A stretch of DNA of 64,000 nucleotides from Mycolicibacterium arenosum (GCF_024320865.1 NZ_JANDBD010000011.1:124001-188000); one strand, 5' to 3'; shown: positions 7,546-17,071, counted from the first letter of the stretch. Notes: generated by a model not told the origin, from the sequence alone. Numbers and translations: made by a program.

Positions 7546-8277
7546 GTGAATTCGGCCTACCATCGGCGGGTGGCTTTCCCCAGTGAGCTTGGGAACTCGA
7601 CGACGAGGCAGCTGCTCGACCAGACGCCCGCGTTGATTATCCCCCTAGGTGCGACCGAGCAACATGGACCGCACCTGCCGCTGGACACCGACACTCGGAT
7701 CGCGACCGCGGTTTCCTCTGCCGTTGCTGGTCTCCTGCCTGGCGACTGGCTCATCGCGCCGGCGATCGGCTACGGCGCGAGCGGAGAACACGAGGGCTTC
7801 CCGGGCACCGTGTCGATCGGCACCGCTGCGCTGCGCGAACTGCTCGTCGAGTTCGGCCGGTCGGCGTGCAACTGGGCCTCCCGGCTGGTGTTCGTCAACG
7901 GACACGGCGGCAACCTCGATGCGGTTGCTGAAGCTACCACCCTGCTGCGTGTCGAGGGACGCGACGCGGCCTGGTCACCGTGCTCCGTCGCGGGTGCCGA
8001 CGCGCACGCGGGGCACACCGAAACATCTGTATTGCTACATATTTCGCCGAACGACGTGCGAATCGACGAGCGGGTGCCGGGCAACGCCGCACCGCTCGCC
8101 GAGCTCATGCCGCGGCTGCGTCACGGCGGCGTGGCGGCCGTGAGTCCGGTCGGGGTCCTGGGGGACCCGACTACCGCCTCCGCCGCGGAGGGCGCCCGCA
8201 TCTTCACCGAGATGGTGGAGACGTGCGCCCGTCGCATCGCGGCATGGACGCCGAACAACAGGGGGATGCTGGAGTGA
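7546..8277 (+). CDS. mftE: MftE, creatininase-family mycofactocin peptidase
   Basis: This 243-residue member of the creatininase/creatinine amidohydrolase family has the metal-binding motifs GATEQHGPHLPLDTDT, EHEGFPGTVS and VNGHGGN and a conserved AHAGHTETS segment. MftE cleaves the crosslinked Val-Tyr residue (AHDP) from modified MftA. The GTG start gives the typical MNSxYHRRV beginning. A 132-nt gap separates it from mftD, longer than other gaps in the operon. I see no clear promoter there, but an internal start site is possible. Confidence 0.94.
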   Translation: MNSAYHRRVAFPSELGNSTTRQLLDQTPALIIPLGATEQHGPHLPLDTDTRIATAVSSAVAGLLPGDWLIAPAIGYGASGEHEGFPGTVSIGTAALRELLVEFGRSACNWASRLVFVNGHGGNLDAVAEATTLLRVEGRDAAWSPCSVAGADAHAGHTETSVLLHISPNDVRIDERVPGNAAPLAELMPRLRHGGVAAVSPVGVLGDPTTASAAEGARIFTEMVETCARRIAAWTPNNRGMLE

Positions 8278-9686
8278 CGGGACCGAGACTGCCCGATGGC
8301 TTCGCCGTGCAGGTGGACCGACGGGTCAAGGTGCTGGGCCAGGGTTCGGCGCTGCTGGGGGGTTCGCCGACGCGGCTGCTGAGGCTCGCGCCCGCCGCGC
8401 AGACGATGCTCAGCGGCGGCCGCCTCGAGGTCCACGACGCGCAGAGCGCCCAGCTCGCCCGCACGCTGCTGGACGCCACCGTCGCCCACCCCCGCCCGGC
8501 CAGCGGCCCATCGCATCGCGACGTCACCGTCGTTATTCCGGTGCGCGACAACGCCTTCGGGCTGAACCGGCTCGTCCGTGCGCTGCGTGGACTGCGGGTG
8601 GTGGTGGTCGACGACGGGTCGGCGACACCGGTGTCGGCCGCGGCGTTCGAGGGTCTGCACTGCGACGTGGTGGTGCTCCGCCACGAGCGCAGTAAGGGTC
8701 CGTCGGCGGCCCGCAACGCCGGCATGGCCGCCTGCCAGACGGACTTCGTGGCGTTCCTGGATTCCGACGTGGTGCCCCGGCGAGGCTGGCTGGAGGCCCT
8801 GCTCGGCCACTTCTGCGACCCCGCGGTCGCACTGGTGGCGCCGCGCATCGTCGGCCTGCGGGAGCCCGACAGCCTGGTCGGCCGCTACGAGGCGGTCCGG
8901 TCGTCGCTCGATCTCGGTCATCGCGAGGCCCCGGTCATTCCGTACGGCACGGTGTCCTACGTGCCCAGTGCCGCGATCGTCTGCAGGCGCAGCGCACTGC
9001 TCGAGTTGGGCGGCTTCGACGAGTCCATGGAGTCGGGCGAGGACGTCGACCTGTGCTGGCGCATGGTCGAGTCCGGCGCTCGCCTGCGCTACGAACCCAT
9101 CGCACTGGTGGCGCACGACCATCGGACGCAGCTGCGAGAGTGGTTCCTGCGCAAGGCTTTCTACGGTTCATCGGCGGCTCCGCTGGCCGTCCGGCATCCC
9201 GGCAAGACCGCCCCGCTGGTGCTGTCCGGCTGGACGCTGCTGGTGTGGCTGCTGCTCGCGATGGGCTCCGGTTTCGGGTTCCTGGCGTCCACTGTGGTCG
9301 CGGTGTTCACCGGACACCGCATCGCCAAGTCGCTGCGCCCGGTCGAGACCCAGCCCAAGCAGGTCGCGGGGCTGGCGGCCGAGGGGCTGTGGGCCGCGGC
9401 CCTGCAACTCGCGTCGGCGATCTGCAGGCACTACTGGCCCGTCGCACTCATCCTCGCCGTGCTGTTCCAGCGCTGTCGCCAGGTGGTGCTCGTGGCCGCG
9501 GTGGTCGACGGGGTGTCGGACTGGGTCAGCCGCGACCGCAACGGCGACGGGGACTCCCAGCACGTCGGTCTGCTGTCCTACCTCCTGCTGAAGCGGCTCG
9601 ACGACATCGCCTACGGGCTGGGGCTGTGGACCGGTGTGGTGCGCGAGCGCCACGTCGGTGCGCTCAAGCCGCAGATCCGGACCTGA
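8274..9686 (+). CDS. mftF: MftF, mycofactocin glycosyltransferase
   Basis: This 470-residue GT2-type protein overlaps mftE by GTGA. A PqqD-like N-terminal stretch precedes the GT-A domain, which shows VVVVDDGSATP and the metal-binding DSD in FLDSDVVPRRGW. It also shows the acceptor-site ED-x-x-x-C-W motif (GEDVDLCWRM). C-terminal hydrophobic segments (LSGWTLLVWLLLAMGSGFGF and a later one near VALILAVLF) suggest membrane anchoring. MftF adds beta-1,4-linked glucoses to the cofactor in mycobacteria. Confidence 0.94.
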   Translation: MTGPRLPDGFAVQVDRRVKVLGQGSALLGGSPTRLLRLAPAAQTMLSGGRLEVHDAQSAQLARTLLDATVAHPRPASGPSHRDVTVVIPVRDNAFGLNRLVRALRGLRVVVVDDGSATPVSAAAFEGLHCDVVVLRHERSKGPSAARNAGMAACQTDFVAFLDSDVVPRRGWLEALLGHFCDPAVALVAPRIVGLREPDSLVGRYEAVRSSLDLGHREAPVIPYGTVSYVPSAAIVCRRSALLELGGFDESMESGEDVDLCWRMVESGARLRYEPIALVAHDHRTQLREWFLRKAFYGSSAAPLAVRHPGKTAPLVLSGWTLLVWLLLAMGSGFGFLASTVVAVFTGHRIAKSLRPVETQPKQVAGLAAEGLWAAALQLASAICRHYWPVALILAVLFQRCRQVVLVAAVVDGVSDWVSRDRNGDGDSQHVGLLSYLLLKRLDDIAYGLGLWTGVVRERHVGALKPQIRT

Positions 9687-9707
9687 GCCCGGCACACGGG
9701 TAGGCCA

Positions 9708-11129
9708 TTGTTCAGCGACGTGCTGATCGTCGGCGCGGGGAGCGCCGGCTGCGTTCTCGCCGAAAGGCTTTCGGCTGATCCGTCCTGTCGGGTGACCCTG
9801 GTCGAAGCGGGTCCGGGGCCCTCGGATCCGCATGTGCGGGCCCAGATCAGCGATGGACTGCGACTGCCCATCGGCGACGCCAGTTCGGTCGTGCGACGCT
9901 ACCGAACCATCCTCACCGAGGACCCGGTGCGTGAGACGGTGATCATGCGCGGTGCGGTGGTCGGCGGGTCCGGTGCGGTCAACGGCGGCTACTTCTGTCG
10001 CGGCCTGCCCACGGACTTCGACGGGTGGAACGTGCCGGGGTGGGCCTGGGCGGACGTGCTGCCGCACTTCCTGGCCATCGAGACCGACCTGGATTTCACC
10101 GGACCGCTGCACGGTGCCGACGGCGCGATGGCGATACGGCGCGTACACCGGTTCGACGAGGGGGCAAGGGCTTTCATCGAGGCGGCACAGCGGCACGGAT
10201 ACCAGTGGATCGACGATCTGAACGGCGCCGACGGTGGTCGGCCAGGCGTGGGCGCGGTACCGCTGAACATCCTCGACGGAATCCGGACCGGTCCGGGTGG
10301 GGCGTTCCTCGCCAGGGCGGCTGACCGTCCCAACCTGACGATCGTCGAGGACAGCAGCGTGCGCGGCGTCCGGATCGCGGGCGGCCGGGTGCGCGGTGTG
10401 GACTGTGTCGGTCCCGCCGGTCCGGACTACCTTGAGGCGGACCGAATCGTGTTGTCCGCGGGGGCAATCGGATCGGCCCAGCTGCTGATGCTGTCCGGGG
10501 TGGGTCCGGCGGCGATGCTGTCCGGGTTGGGGATCGGAGTCAACGCCGACCTGCCGGTCGGGACGCGATCAGCCGACCACCCCGAATGGGTGCTGCCGGT
10601 CGACTGGCCCGCCGCGCTGGGACGACCGCCCCTGGAGTCGGTGTTGACCACGTCGGACGGGCTCGAGCTCAGGTCGTACACGACGGGGTTCGGTGTGATG
10701 ACCGGCGGGCCGGGGGGTGATCCGGCGGATCGGCCGCACTTCGGCGTCACGCTGATGCGACCGCACAGCCGGGGCAGGGTGACGTTGGCGTCGGCGGATC
10801 CGGACGTCGCGCCGATCATCGAGCACCGCTACGACAGCGTGCCCGAGGACGTCGCCGCCCTCGAACGCGGAGCAGTGCTGGCTCGGACGGTCGCGGGCGC
10901 GGGATACGAAGCGCGCGAGGCAGTCTGGTCCACGTCGCAGCACCTGTGCGGTACGGCGCCGATGGGAGCCGACGACGGGACGTCGGTGCTCGATGAGCGA
11001 TGCCGAGTGCGGGGCGTCGACGGACTCTGGGTTGTTGACGGGTCGATCATGCCCGCCATCACCAGCCGCGGACCGCACGCGACGATCGTCATGATCGCTC
11101 ACCGCGCCGCGGAGTTCATCCTCGGTTGA
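9708..11129 (+). CDS. mftG: MftG, GMC-family mycofactocinol oxidoreductase
   Basis: This 473-residue GMC oxidoreductase has the FAD fold DVLIVGAGSAGCVLAERLS, the GMC signature near GAVVGGSGAVNGGYFCRGLP, a second signature near VLSAGAIGSAQLLMLSGVGP, and the C-terminal GLWVVDGSIMP...NxxATIVMIAHRAA region. MftG is reported to link reduced mycofactocin to the respiratory chain during alcohol metabolism. The start is TTG at 9708; a GTG four codons later is possible. Its end overlaps the convergent racemase-like gene by 14 bp. Confidence 0.92.
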   Translation: MFSDVLIVGAGSAGCVLAERLSADPSCRVTLVEAGPGPSDPHVRAQISDGLRLPIGDASSVVRRYRTILTEDPVRETVIMRGAVVGGSGAVNGGYFCRGLPTDFDGWNVPGWAWADVLPHFLAIETDLDFTGPLHGADGAMAIRRVHRFDEGARAFIEAAQRHGYQWIDDLNGADGGRPGVGAVPLNILDGIRTGPGGAFLARAADRPNLTIVEDSSVRGVRIAGGRVRGVDCVGPAGPDYLEADRIVLSAGAIGSAQLLMLSGVGPAAMLSGLGIGVNADLPVGTRSADHPEWVLPVDWPAALGRPPLESVLTTSDGLELRSYTTGFGVMTGGPGGDPADRPHFGVTLMRPHSRGRVTLASADPDVAPIIEHRYDSVPEDVAALERGAVLARTVAGAGYEAREAVWSTSQHLCGTAPMGADDGTSVLDERCRVRGVDGLWVVDGSIMPAITSRGPHATIVMIAHRAAEFILG

Positions 11130-11781
11130 TCAGACGCACCATCGACTCGGCGAGCACCGTCGCGGCGACGACACCGTCGACGACCGGTACCCCGAGACGT
11201 CGGGTCAGGGGAACGGCGAACTTCGCCATTGCTGCGCAGCCCAATACGATCGCGCGGCTGCCGTCTGATTCGAGGGCGCCGGCACACAGGTCGCCGATCG
11301 GTCCGATGGTCTCGGGATCGGAGTCGATGGTAAGCACCGGGATGTCGCAGGCGTACACGCCGAGGCACTGGCTCGGGGTGTAGGCCTTCGCCAGTTCCCA
11401 CGCCCGCGGTACCGTCGCCGACATCGAGGTGACGACGGAGAAGTCGCCGGCCGCGAGCGCCGCCGCGTGCATGGCGGCCTGCGCGATTCCGAGCACCGGA
11501 CCGTCGACCAGCGTGCGCGCCAACTCAAGACCGGGATCGCCGAAGCACGCGATGATCGACGCGTCCGGGCGTCCCACGTCGCGTGCGTGCGCTTTCGTCA
11601 GCTCGGCGAGAAGGTTAGGTAAGCAACGGTGTTCGTCGTCGTCCGACTCGATGCTGGCCGGGCCGTCGACGGGGTTGACGGCTTCCACGAGGGTGGTCGC
11701 GCTGGCGACCGCACGCGCGTTGGCCTCGATGTCACGCGTCATCGAGGCGGTCGTGTTCGGGTTGACCAGGAGCAGCCGCAC
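11116..11781 (-). CDS. Asp/Glu/hydantoin racemase-family protein
   Basis: The 221-residue protein begins VRLLLVNPNTTASMT, the characteristic start of Asp/Glu/hydantoin racemases. Two catalytic cysteines are expected and candidates are present: IACFGDPGLELAR and VLGCAAMAKFA. Members interconvert amino acid or hydantoin enantiomers without a cofactor, or act as maleate isomerases or allantoin racemases; the substrate is unknown here. An in-frame extension to 11859 would overlap the exporter gene, so the GTG at 11781 is chosen. It lies convergent to mftG and 14 bp after the exporter stop, probably in the same transcript. Confidence 0.85.
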   Translation of the reverse strand: MRLLLVNPNTTASMTRDIEANARAVASATTLVEAVNPVDGPASIESDDDEHRCLPNLLAELTKAHARDVGRPDASIIACFGDPGLELARTLVDGPVLGIAQAAMHAAALAAGDFSVVTSMSATVPRAWELAKAYTPSQCLGVYACDIPVLTIDSDPETIGPIGDLCAGALESDGSRAIVLGCAAMAKFAVPLTRRLGVPVVDGVVAATVLAESMVRLINRG

Positions 11782-11795
11782 CCGCCCAGGGTAGT

Positions 11796-13376
11796 TCAGC
11801 CGCGACGAGTCAGCCGCTCGACGACCGCCAGCTGGCGGTCGTCGCGGCCCGGTGCCCACAGTCCGATCACGACGGCGCTGACCCCGACGATGATCGCCAT
11901 GCCGAGCAGCGACGTGCTCATCGCCTCGACGAAGGCTGTCCTGGCCAGTTCCGTCACGGCGGCGCCCTGCGGACCCAGGGACGCCGAGACCTCCAGGGCG
12001 TGCCCGAGGGAGCCGAGCACCGCATCCCGCGCGGGCTCGGGCAGCGCCGCGGGCAGCCGGGGGGTCAGCAGCTCGGTGTACTGCGCGGCGAGCAGCGATC
12101 CGGCCAGTGCGATCCCGAGTGCGGCACCGACCTCGCGGGTGGTGTCGTTGACTGCGGACGCAACTCCCTGCTTGTCATCGGGTGTGGTGTTCATGATCGC
12201 GGAAGTCGTTGGGGCGGTGAGTAGCCCGATGCCGAAGCTCATGACGAGCATGGGCCATCCGACTGCGCCGTAACCGGCGTCGATGTCGACGTCGCTCATG
12301 AGGAGGAAGCCAAGCGAGATGAGCCCCAGTCCGGTGAACACCACCAGCCGCAAACCGATCCGCGGCACGTACCAGAACGCCGTGGCGGACAGCAGCAGAA
12401 CGGGCCCCATCAACGGTGTCAGCGCGAACGCGGTCTTGATCGGGCTGTATCCGAGGATGAGCTGCATGTGTTGCATGACGATGTAGAAGAAGCCGAACAT
12501 CGCGAGGAAGAACACGGTGATGGCCGCGGCGCCCGTCGCGAAGGTGGGGTTGGTGAACAGTCGGACGTCGAGCAGCGGATGGCGCTGCCGCAGTTCGATG
12601 ACTCCGAACGCGACGGACATCACCGCGCCCACGACGATGGAGCCGATGACCAATGGGTCGGACCAGCCGCGAGCGGGCGCCTCCAGGATGCCGAACACCA
12701 GGATCGCGACGCCGCCGCCGATGACCACCGCACCCGGCCAGTCGAGGGGTTTCGCGACCGATTCGCGCGACGTCCCGATCGTCAGGGTGAGCACGAACAG
12801 CAGCCCGGCGGCCCCCGCGAACCCCCAGAAGATGGCCTGCCAGGAGAAGAAGTGCAGGATGCCACCGGACCCCAGCATCCCGACCACGGCCCCCGATCCC
12901 GCTGCGCCCGCCCAGATGCCAACGGCCTTGTTGCGCTGCTCTTTCGGGTATCCGGCTGTCAGCAGCGACAGTGTTGCGGGCATGACGAACGCGGCGCCGA
13001 CGCCGGCCGCCCCGCGGGCGATGATGAGGTGCAGCGGATCCGACCAGATCGCGGGTGCGATCGACGCCACCGCGAACACCACCAGGCCGAGCAGGAGCGC
13101 GCCGCGACGGCCGTACCGATCGCCGAGCGCCCCCGCGGGCAGCAGCAGGCAGGCCAGCACCAGCGTGTAGCTGTCGACGATCCAGGTGAGTTGGCTCTGG
13201 GTGGCCGAGGTCGCGCTGGCGATGTCGGGCAGTGCCGTGTTGAGCGCGACCATCGAGGAGATCACCAGGAGTACCGGCAGGCAGGTCACGAACAGCGTCC
13301 AGACCCGCGCCCGAGGGGAGAGGGTCGCGAGCGCGGGGTCGGTAGCCTGGGCCTGATCAGACAACGTGTCGGCCAC
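11796..13376 (-). CDS. DHA2-type MFS multidrug exporter (14 TM)
   Basis: The 526-residue protein has an estimated 14 hydrophobic helices. The DHA2 motif A variant GDRYGRRGALLLG lies between TM2 and TM3, and a motif C-like GAGSGAVVGMLGSGGIL in TM5 marks antiporters. The family (EmrB/LfrA type) exports hydrophobic drugs and dyes in exchange for protons. A divergent TetR gene with paired operators between the two starts indicates that export is repressed until a ligand binds the TetR protein. Confidence 0.92.
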   Translation of the reverse strand: MADTLSDQAQATDPALATLSPRARVWTLFVTCLPVLLVISSMVALNTALPDIASATSATQSQLTWIVDSYTLVLACLLLPAGALGDRYGRRGALLLGLVVFAVASIAPAIWSDPLHLIIARGAAGVGAAFVMPATLSLLTAGYPKEQRNKAVGIWAGAAGSGAVVGMLGSGGILHFFSWQAIFWGFAGAAGLLFVLTLTIGTSRESVAKPLDWPGAVVIGGGVAILVFGILEAPARGWSDPLVIGSIVVGAVMSVAFGVIELRQRHPLLDVRLFTNPTFATGAAAITVFFLAMFGFFYIVMQHMQLILGYSPIKTAFALTPLMGPVLLLSATAFWYVPRIGLRLVVFTGLGLISLGFLLMSDVDIDAGYGAVGWPMLVMSFGIGLLTAPTTSAIMNTTPDDKQGVASAVNDTTREVGAALGIALAGSLLAAQYTELLTPRLPAALPEPARDAVLGSLGHALEVSASLGPQGAAVTELARTAFVEAMSTSLLGMAIIVGVSAVVIGLWAPGRDDRQLAVVERLTRRG

Positions 13377-13407
13377 GCTCCCCTCCCTTCGCGGAGTACC
13401 GTGATTC

Positions 13408-13444
13408 CGAGACTGCAGGTCTTGAACCGAGACTAACAGTCTCG
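13408..13444. promoter_or_regulatory. Tandem TetR-type operators between the exporter and its regulator
   Basis: A perfect 17-bp inverted repeat (arms CGAGACT and AGTCTCG, spacer AAC) lies at 13428-13444. A second, imperfect copy (CGAGACT, GCA, GGTCTTG) lies at 13408-13424. The two are separated by 3 bp, so they are spaced 20 bp apart and on nearly the same helix face. They occupy the divergent region between the MFS start at 13376 and the TetR start at 13469. Confidence 0.75.
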
Positions 13445-13468
13445 TTTCGATAGCGGAGGTGAACTGAA

Positions 13469-14089
13469 GTGACGGTGCGTACGGATCCCAGGCCGGCGCG
13501 GTCGCGCGCGCGTTTACTCGATGCGGCGACGACGCTGCTGCGGTCGGGCGGGCCGAGCGCGGTCACGGTGGACGCGGTGACCCGCGCGTCCAACGTCGCG
13601 CGAGCGACGCTGTACCGCCACTTCCCGAGCGGAAACGACCTTCTGGCAGCGGCGTTTCACGCGCTGATCCCGCCTGCGCCGATCCCTCCCGACGAGGGAT
13701 CGCTGCGCGACCGATTGGTGGCCGCCACCCGCGGTTTCGCGGAACTCATCGCCGAGGCGCCGATCAGCCTCGCGGCGATGTCGTGGTTGGCGCTCGGCGG
13801 TGACCTCGAGCAGATGCGATGGGGCAGGGACAAGGACGACAGCCCCGAGGTCAGCACGCTTCGGGAACGGGTGGCCGAGCAGTACGCGGCCCCGTTCGAC
13901 GCGGTGTTCAGCAGCACACAGGCGATCGCGGCGATGGGCGAGATCGACAGGACGCGCGCCGTAGCCCTGCTCGTCGGTCCCATCGTGCTTGGCAAACTCA
14001 GCACGCTGCAGGATTTCGACTACCGCGAGATCGCCGAAGCCGCCGTCGACGGGTTCCTGGCGACCCACGTCACCGCGGCCGACGCGTAA
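13469..14089 (+). CDS. TetR-family regulator of the divergent exporter
   Basis: This 206-residue protein starts at a GTG with a GGAGG-containing upstream sequence. The TetR HTH covers about residues 12-58 (RSRARLLDAATTLLRSGG...VTRASNVARATLYRHFPSG). The C-terminal helical domain binds an unknown ligand. Divergence from a DHA2 exporter with two operators between them is the classic autoregulated drug-efflux arrangement. The downstream P450 gene is convergent; its stop begins at the last base of this stop codon. Confidence 0.9.
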   Translation: MTVRTDPRPARSRARLLDAATTLLRSGGPSAVTVDAVTRASNVARATLYRHFPSGNDLLAAAFHALIPPAPIPPDEGSLRDRLVAATRGFAELIAEAPISLAAMSWLALGGDLEQMRWGRDKDDSPEVSTLRERVAEQYAAPFDAVFSSTQAIAAMGEIDRTRAVALLVGPIVLGKLSTLQDFDYREIAEAAVDGFLATHVTAADA

Positions 14090-15343
14090 CTACTTGAGCG
14101 AGTAGCGAATCGGTAGGTGCTTCAGCCCGCCGACGAACGTCGTCGCCTGCAGTTCGGGGGTGCCCGCCAACTCGATGGACTCCAGTCGGCTGAGCAACTC
14201 GGTGAACAGACTGTTCATTTCCATGCGCGCCAGGGCGGCGCCCAGGCAGAAGTGGATGCCGTACCCGAACGCCACGTGCTTGTTGGGGTCGCGTGACACG
14301 TCGAAACGGAAGGGGTCGGTGAACACCTCCTCGTCGCGGTTGCCCGAAACGTAGGCGAGGTACACCGATTCGCCCTTCGCGATGTCGACGCCGCGCACGG
14401 TGGTGTCCTCCGTGGCCGTCCGCATGAACTCCTTGACCGGCGTCGTCCACCGCACCATCTCCTCGACCGCTGTGCCCATGAGGCCCGGATCCCGTTGCAG
14501 CCGTTCGAGTTCGGCCGGGTTCTCGATGAGCGCCAGGAGTCCGCCGGAGATGGCGTCCTTCGTCGTGTCGTGCCCAGCGCTGGCCACGATGACGTAGTAC
14601 GACACGGTGTCCACATCGGAGAGCGGCTCACCGTCGATGAGGCCGTTGGCGATGGCGGACGCGAGATCGTCGGTGGGATGCTCGCGGCGCGACGCCGTCA
14701 GTTTCGAGAAGTAGGCGAAGAAGTCCAGCAGCACAGCAAGCTGATCCTCCAGGGATCCGCCGTCGCGCTTGTACTCGTCGTCGTCACCGCCGAACATCTC
14801 CTGCGTCAACTTGTGCATGCGGCCGTAGTCGTCCTCGGGCAGGCCGAGCAGCGACATGATGACGTACAGCGGGAAGTGCACCGCGATGTCGGTGACGAAG
14901 TCGCACTCCGGGCCGATGTCGCGCATCTTGTCGACGTACCGCTTCGCGAGTTCGTCGACGCGCACCTTGAGATCGCGCATCGCCTTGGGCCGGAACCAGT
15001 CGGAGCCGATGGCGCGGATCTTGCGGTGGTGTGGGTCGTCCATGTGGATGAGGGTGCGCAGTCCCGTCCCGGCCGCGAGCTGCTCCTTGGCCAGGTCGTC
15101 GGCGGCCGCGGTGGCGAGCAGCGGCCGCGGCTCGGAGATGAACAGCTCGTTCGCGCGCTCGATCGCCATGATGTCGGCGTGCTTCGTGATCGCCCAGAAC
15201 GGCCGGTACGGCCGGTTGTCCACCCACGCAACGGGATTGTTCGCGCGAAGGTGCGTGAGTGCCTCGTGCAGTCGGACATCGTCGGCGTAGGCCTTGGGGT
15301 CGGCGAAGACCCTGGCGGCCTCATCCATAGTCCTGTTGCTCAT
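14090..15343 (-). CDS. Cytochrome P450
   Basis: This 417-residue soluble P450 has the I-helix oxygen-activation motif AGHDTTK, the ExxR pair in EEMVRW, and the haem-binding loop FGYGIHFCLGAALARME with the axial Cys. Soluble bacterial P450s use a ferredoxin and reductase; none is adjacent, although a reductase-like gene is at 816. The ATG at 15343 is preferred because AAGGAG lies 6 nt upstream; a GTG two codons earlier overlaps that ribosome binding site. The substrate is unknown. CYP family assignment would need alignment. Confidence 0.93.
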   Translation of the reverse strand: MSNRTMDEAARVFADPKAYADDVRLHEALTHLRANNPVAWVDNRPYRPFWAITKHADIMAIERANELFISEPRPLLATAAADDLAKEQLAAGTGLRTLIHMDDPHHRKIRAIGSDWFRPKAMRDLKVRVDELAKRYVDKMRDIGPECDFVTDIAVHFPLYVIMSLLGLPEDDYGRMHKLTQEMFGGDDDEYKRDGGSLEDQLAVLLDFFAYFSKLTASRREHPTDDLASAIANGLIDGEPLSDVDTVSYYVIVASAGHDTTKDAISGGLLALIENPAELERLQRDPGLMGTAVEEMVRWTTPVKEFMRTATEDTTVRGVDIAKGESVYLAYVSGNRDEEVFTDPFRFDVSRDPNKHVAFGYGIHFCLGAALARMEMNSLFTELLSRLESIELAGTPELQATTFVGGLKHLPIRYSLK

Positions 15344-15463
15344 CGGCACTCCTTACCGCTCACTGCGCTGGGCTGACTTGACGGGTGTCAAGTCGAAGTC
15401 TAGGGCGGCGCCGCGGCGCGCACGGCCGGATTGCTGGATCCGCCATCAGTAGGCTCTGGTGTC

Positions 15464-17065
15464 GTGCCCCCCGTGTCGCGACTCGTCCGCTGTGCGCTCG
15501 CGCTGGTGGCGGTGCTGATGCTCCCGCTGGGGTGCGCCACCGACGACCCGCCCGGTGTAACGCTGCCGCCCGACCCGTCGGTGGTGAAGACGACCGCAGG
15601 TTTCGTGCGCGGTCTCGCGACTCTGGACAAGCGGCACTTCGCGGGCGTCCCGTACGCGGCGCCGCCGGTGGGACCGCTGCGTTGGCAGCCGCCGCAACCC
15701 GTCGCACCCTGGGAGGGCGTGCACGACGCGACCAGGGTAGGGCCGCGCTGCCTGCAGGACGAGGGCACCGACCTGGAGTTGGGCAAGGGGACCGACGAGG
15801 ACTGCCTGACACTGAACGTGTGGACGCCTGCGCCGTCGAATGAGCTACGGCCCGTGATGGTATGGATTCACGGTGGCGCGTTCATCAACGGCAGCGGTGG
15901 GATGTACGACTCGCGGTGGTTGGTGGACCGCGGTGACATCGTGGTCGTCACGATCAACTACCGCCTCGGTGCCCTCGGCTTCCTCGCCCACCCCGCTCTC
16001 GGCCAGAAGGGCGCCGTCGGCAACTACGGACTGCAGGATCAGCAGGCGGCGCTGCGCTGGGTGCGCGACAACATCGCCGCGTTCGGTGGCGACCCGGACA
16101 AGGTCACGATCGCCGGCGAGTCGGCGGGTGGGATGTCGGTGTGCGATCACATGGTCGCGCCCGACTCCAAGGGCCTGTTCCGCGCGGCGATCATTCAGAG
16201 TGGACCGTGTCAGGCGCAGTTGGCGCTGCCGGAGGCCGAGCGGATCAGCGAGGAGTATGCGCGTGACGCCGGGTGCGGGGACCCCGCCACCGCGGCGGCG
16301 TGCCTGCGCGCTCTGCCTGCCGACAAACTGCGAAAACCCGTGTGGTACGACCGGATCGGCGAGGACACGCTCAGCGGCCCGGTCTACGGCAGTGCCGTGC
16401 TTCCGGAGGACCCGATGGTGGCGATCGCGGAGCGTCGGGCGGCGGACGTGCCGGTGCTGATCGGCAGCAACCGCGACGAGTTCACGCTCTTCGTCGCGCT
16501 GCAGTACCTGCGACTGGGGCGGCAGTACGCACCGGGCGAGTACCCCGGCCTCCTCGCCGACACCTTCGGGCGCGACGCCGCCGCCGTGGGTGCGCGCTAT
16601 CCGCTGGACCGTTACGGCGGCAGCGCCGCACTGGCGTACGCGGCCGCGGTCACCGACGGTGTCTTCGCGTGCGTCGCGAACACGATGACCGACGAGTTGG
16701 CGCCGACCAACGACGTCTACGCCTACGAGTTCAACGATCCGCGTCCGCCGACGCCGGAACCCATGCGCACCTTGCCTTTTCCGGTCGGCGCCAGCCATTC
16801 GCTCGAGTTGCGCTACCTGTTCGACGTCGGTGGGGCACCGCCGTTGAACCCGGCTCAGCAGGAACTGTCGAACCAGATGATCGACTACTGGACCAGCTTC
16901 GTCGCCAACGGGAATCCCGCGACCGAGGGGCTGCCGGACTGGCCCGAGGCGGGCGATGACCCGGCGGCGATGAAGCGGTTGTCTCTACAGCCCGACGGGA
17001 GCAGGCTGAGCACCGACTTCGCCGCAGCCCACCAGTGCGGCTTCTGGGCGGAACAGAAGAGGTGA
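15464..17065 (+). CDS. Type-B carboxylesterase lipoprotein
   Basis: The protein has about 533 residues from GTG 15464. A signal sequence ends in the lipobox LPLGC, so the enzyme is probably exported and lipid-anchored. The alpha/beta-hydrolase carboxylesterase domain shows the oxyanion HGGAF, the nucleophile elbow GESAGG, an acidic residue in GSNRDEF and the catalytic His in GASHSLEL. It likely hydrolyses carboxylic esters at the cell surface. A SnoaL-like gene follows after 6 nt. Confidence 0.9.
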   Translation: MPPVSRLVRCALALVAVLMLPLGCATDDPPGVTLPPDPSVVKTTAGFVRGLATLDKRHFAGVPYAAPPVGPLRWQPPQPVAPWEGVHDATRVGPRCLQDEGTDLELGKGTDEDCLTLNVWTPAPSNELRPVMVWIHGGAFINGSGGMYDSRWLVDRGDIVVVTINYRLGALGFLAHPALGQKGAVGNYGLQDQQAALRWVRDNIAAFGGDPDKVTIAGESAGGMSVCDHMVAPDSKGLFRAAIIQSGPCQAQLALPEAERISEEYARDAGCGDPATAAACLRALPADKLRKPVWYDRIGEDTLSGPVYGSAVLPEDPMVAIAERRAADVPVLIGSNRDEFTLFVALQYLRLGRQYAPGEYPGLLADTFGRDAAAVGARYPLDRYGGSAALAYAAAVTDGVFACVANTMTDELAPTNDVYAYEFNDPRPPTPEPMRTLPFPVGASHSLELRYLFDVGGAPPLNPAQQELSNQMIDYWTSFVANGNPATEGLPDWPEAGDDPAAMKRLSLQPDGSRLSTDFAAAHQCGFWAEQKR

Positions 17066-17071
17066 CCGAAG

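Noticed and set aside
8564..8592. A TGAACC hexamer followed by CGTGG inside mftF, resembling a SigL promoter
   Set aside because: It lies inside a coding region, the spacing is 17 rather than 16, and the -10 lacks the CGTGT core; the bases are explained by the protein sequence.
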